Shown here: one piece after another, positions 5,621 through 6,509 of the stretch | How the letters are laid out: each line of letters begins with the position of its first letter | Numbering within the stretch: position 1 is the first letter of the stretch | Assembly (NCBI GenBank): GCA_023255355.1 | Contig: JALRIU010000021.1 | Span: 1-6,509, forward strand | Direction: 5' to 3' | DNA from: Pseudomonadales bacterium | GTDB lineage: Bacteria > Pseudomonadota > Gammaproteobacteria > Pseudomonadales > JAHEIH01 | Length of the DNA stretch: 6,509 bases | Position numbers and translations under genes: made by a program | Notes under the pieces: model-generated | The model's input: the letters and a program-made list of their open reading frames with translations, nothing else | Database searches by the model: none | What the model was told of the DNA's origin: nothing

Positions 5621-5637
5621 AGGAGTACATACGTACC
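5621..5637 (+). promoter_or_regulatory. Widely spaced acpP ribosome binding site with internal inverted repeat
   Basis: AGGAG (5621-5625) is the only good Shine-Dalgarno but lies 12 bases from the acpP ATG, longer than the usual 5-9. The spacer contains GTAC (5625-5628), ATAC, then GTAC (5633-5636). These can pair as a 4-bp hairpin and would shorten the effective distance. The ATG itself is fixed by the protein alignment. Confidence 0.5.
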
Positions 5638-5877
5638 ATGAGTAGCATTGAAGAACGCGTGAAGAAGATTGTTGCTGAACAACTTGGCGTTAAAGAAGAT
5701 GAAGTATCTAATTCAGCGTCTTTTGTTGAAGATTTGGGCGCAGATTCACTGGATACCGTGGAGCTAGTAATGGCTTTGGAAGAGGAATTCGAGACAGAAA
5801 TTCCTGATGAAGAAGCAGAAGCTATCACTACAGTTCAGCTTGCTATCGATTACGTAAAGGCGAACATCGATCAGTAA
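5638..5877 (+). CDS. acpP: Acyl carrier protein
   Basis: A 79-residue, strongly acidic four-helix protein nearly identical to E. coli AcpP (78 residues). It carries growing acyl chains on a 4'-phosphopantetheine arm and also supplies acyl groups for phospholipid and lipid A synthesis. The attachment serine is Ser37 in GADSLDTVELV (34-44), with the helix II recognition acidic residues DTVELVMALEEEFE following. The N-terminus MSSIEERVKKIVAEQLGV confirms the start. The last residues, VKANIDQ, are lineage-specific. The gene has its own likely promoters and is followed by a terminator before fabF, so it is probably expressed partly as a single-gene mRNA. Confidence 0.98.
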   Translation: MSSIEERVKKIVAEQLGVKEDEVSNSASFVEDLGADSLDTVELVMALEEEFETEIPDEEAEAITTVQLAIDYVKANIDQ

Positions 5878-5896
5878 TCGACGTATATGTCGATTA
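5875..5896 (+). other. Perfect hairpin starting at the acpP stop codon
   Basis: TAATCGAC (5875-5882) and GTCGATTA (5889-5896) form a perfect 8-bp stem with a 6-base loop. The first three bases are the acpP stop codon. No T-run follows directly; the next hairpin, which does have one, begins where this one ends. It may protect the acpP mRNA 3' end or slow polymerase before the terminator. Confidence 0.55.
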
Positions 5897-5933
5897 AAGC
5901 CGTTACTTACCTTTGCGTAGTACGGCTTTTTTT
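5896..5933 (+). terminator. Intrinsic terminator between acpP and fabF
   Basis: AAAGCCGT (5896-5903) and ACGGCTTT (5922-5929) form an 8-bp stem, with an inner TAC/GTA pairing possible (5904-5906 with 5917-5919). The T-run covers 5927-5933. It looks like a working rho-independent terminator. Since no obvious promoter lies in the 32 bases before fabF, partial read-through from acpP probably sets the lower level of fabF. Confidence 0.8.
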
Positions 5934-5965
5934 ATGTCCAAAAAGATCTCAAAAGGGAGAGTGTT

Positions 5966-6509
5966 GTGCAGGGTAGACGAGTTGTTGTAACGGGCCTTGG
6001 TGCAGTTTCACCGCTAGGTAGTACCGTAAATGATACTTGGCAAGGAGTACTCGCAGGCAAAAGCGGTATCGGACCTATTGAATCATTTGATGTTTCTGCT
6101 TTTACCACTACCTTTGGTGGTGCTGTAAAAGACTTTGATGTTGAAAAGTATTTTGCTGCCAAGGATGCGCGTAAATTGGATACTTTTATTCAATACGGTA
6201 TTGCTGCTGGTATTCAGGCTTTTGAAGATTCAGGGCTTGAGGTTACTGAGCAAAATGCACCACGTATAGGCTGTGCAATTGGTTCAGGTATCGGCGGTAT
6301 GAAGGCGATTGAAGAGGGCGCAGCACTGATTGAGAAGAGTGGCCCACGCCGAATTTCACCTTTTTTTGTGCCTGGTTCAATCATCAATATGATTGCGGGT
6401 AACCTCGCTATTAAATACGGTTTTCAAGGCCCGAATATTGCTATTGTAACAGCATGTACAACGGGTACCCATAACATAGGTTCAGCGGCACGTATGATCG
6501 CTTATGGTG
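5966..6509 (+). CDS. fabF: 3-oxoacyl-ACP synthase II, N-terminal part (runs off the right edge)
   Basis: An open frame of 181 complete codons reaches the window end without a stop; the full family length is about 413. It encodes the elongation condensing enzyme, which joins malonyl-ACP to acyl-ACP and is responsible for the temperature-sensitive step to cis-vaccenate in E. coli. RRVVVTGLGAVSPLG follows the start. Further on come QYGIAAG (76-82), GSGIGG (106-111), SPFFVPGSIINMIAGN (131-146) and the active-site Cys164 in TACTTGTHNIG (162-172). The catalytic histidines lie beyond the edge. Translation is assigned to GTG at 5966, with GGGAG (5955-5959) six bases upstream and an N-terminus aligning with E. 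coli FabF. FabB is less likely given the FabF-type sequence and the acpP neighbour. Confidence 0.95.
   Translation, partial: MQGRRVVVTGLGAVSPLGSTVNDTWQGVLAGKSGIGPIESFDVSAFTTTFGGAVKDFDVEKYFAAKDARKLDTFIQYGIAAGIQAFEDSGLEVTEQNAPRIGCAIGSGIGGMKAIEEGAALIEKSGPRRISPFFVPGSIINMIAGNLAIKYGFQGPNIAIVTACTTGTHNIGSAARMIAYG

Noticed and set aside
5523..5828. Reverse-strand open frame of 101 codons opposite acpP
   Set aside because: It is the antisense of the well-identified acpP gene, rich in Ser as expected from reversed acidic codons, and resembles no known protein.
1..6509. A novel defence, mobile or biosynthetic system
   Set aside because: All genes are recognised housekeeping families in near-canonical order, with no integrase, transposase, repeat array, tRNA junction or obvious composition shift.

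Overview
The window is a chromosomal housekeeping segment from a gammaproteobacterium. The evidence is the gene order rne (divergent) / rluC / HAD phosphatase / yceF (reverse) / yceD-rpmF / fabD-fabG / acpP / fabF, together with protein sequences close to E. coli and Pseudomonas orthologues from memory. The extra HAD gene behind rluC, and the absence of fabH, resemble Pseudomonas and related marine lineages more than enterics. The moderate, slightly AT-leaning composition would suit a marine group such as Cellvibrionales or Oceanospirillales. That placement is inference; no species is claimed.

Left part (1-2214): the first 45 codons of RNase E run leftward off the window. They are preceded by a gene-free stretch of 513 bp between rne and rluC that carries several inverted repeats. 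Much of it is probably the long, autoregulatory rne leader. Rightward, rluC (23S rRNA pseudouridine synthase) overlaps a Gph-like HAD phosphatase by one base (TAATG), which indicates a two-gene translationally coupled unit.

Middle (2215-3718): yceF (m7GTP pyrophosphatase, Maf family) is convergent with the HAD gene and divergent from yceD-rpmF. A near-consensus sigma70 promoter lies so close to the yceD start codon that the transcript would be leaderless or nearly so. yceD and rpmF (ribosomal protein L32) form a unit closed by a very strong intrinsic terminator with a C(UACG)G loop.

Right part (3719-6509): the fatty-acid synthesis genes follow. They are fabD (malonyl-CoA:ACP transacylase), fabG (3-ketoacyl-ACP reductase), acpP (acyl carrier protein) with its own likely tandem promoters, a terminator, and then fabF (3-ketoacyl-ACP synthase II), truncated by the window edge. 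FabD loads malonate onto AcpP, FabF condenses it with an acyl chain, and FabG performs the first reduction. plsX, which usually sits between rpmF and fabD, is missing; the terminator occupies that place.

I found no mobile elements, CRISPR arrays, tRNA or rRNA genes, and no new biological system. The points worth a second look are regulatory or about gene order: the yceD leader, the missing plsX, the rne leader, and the acpP control region.
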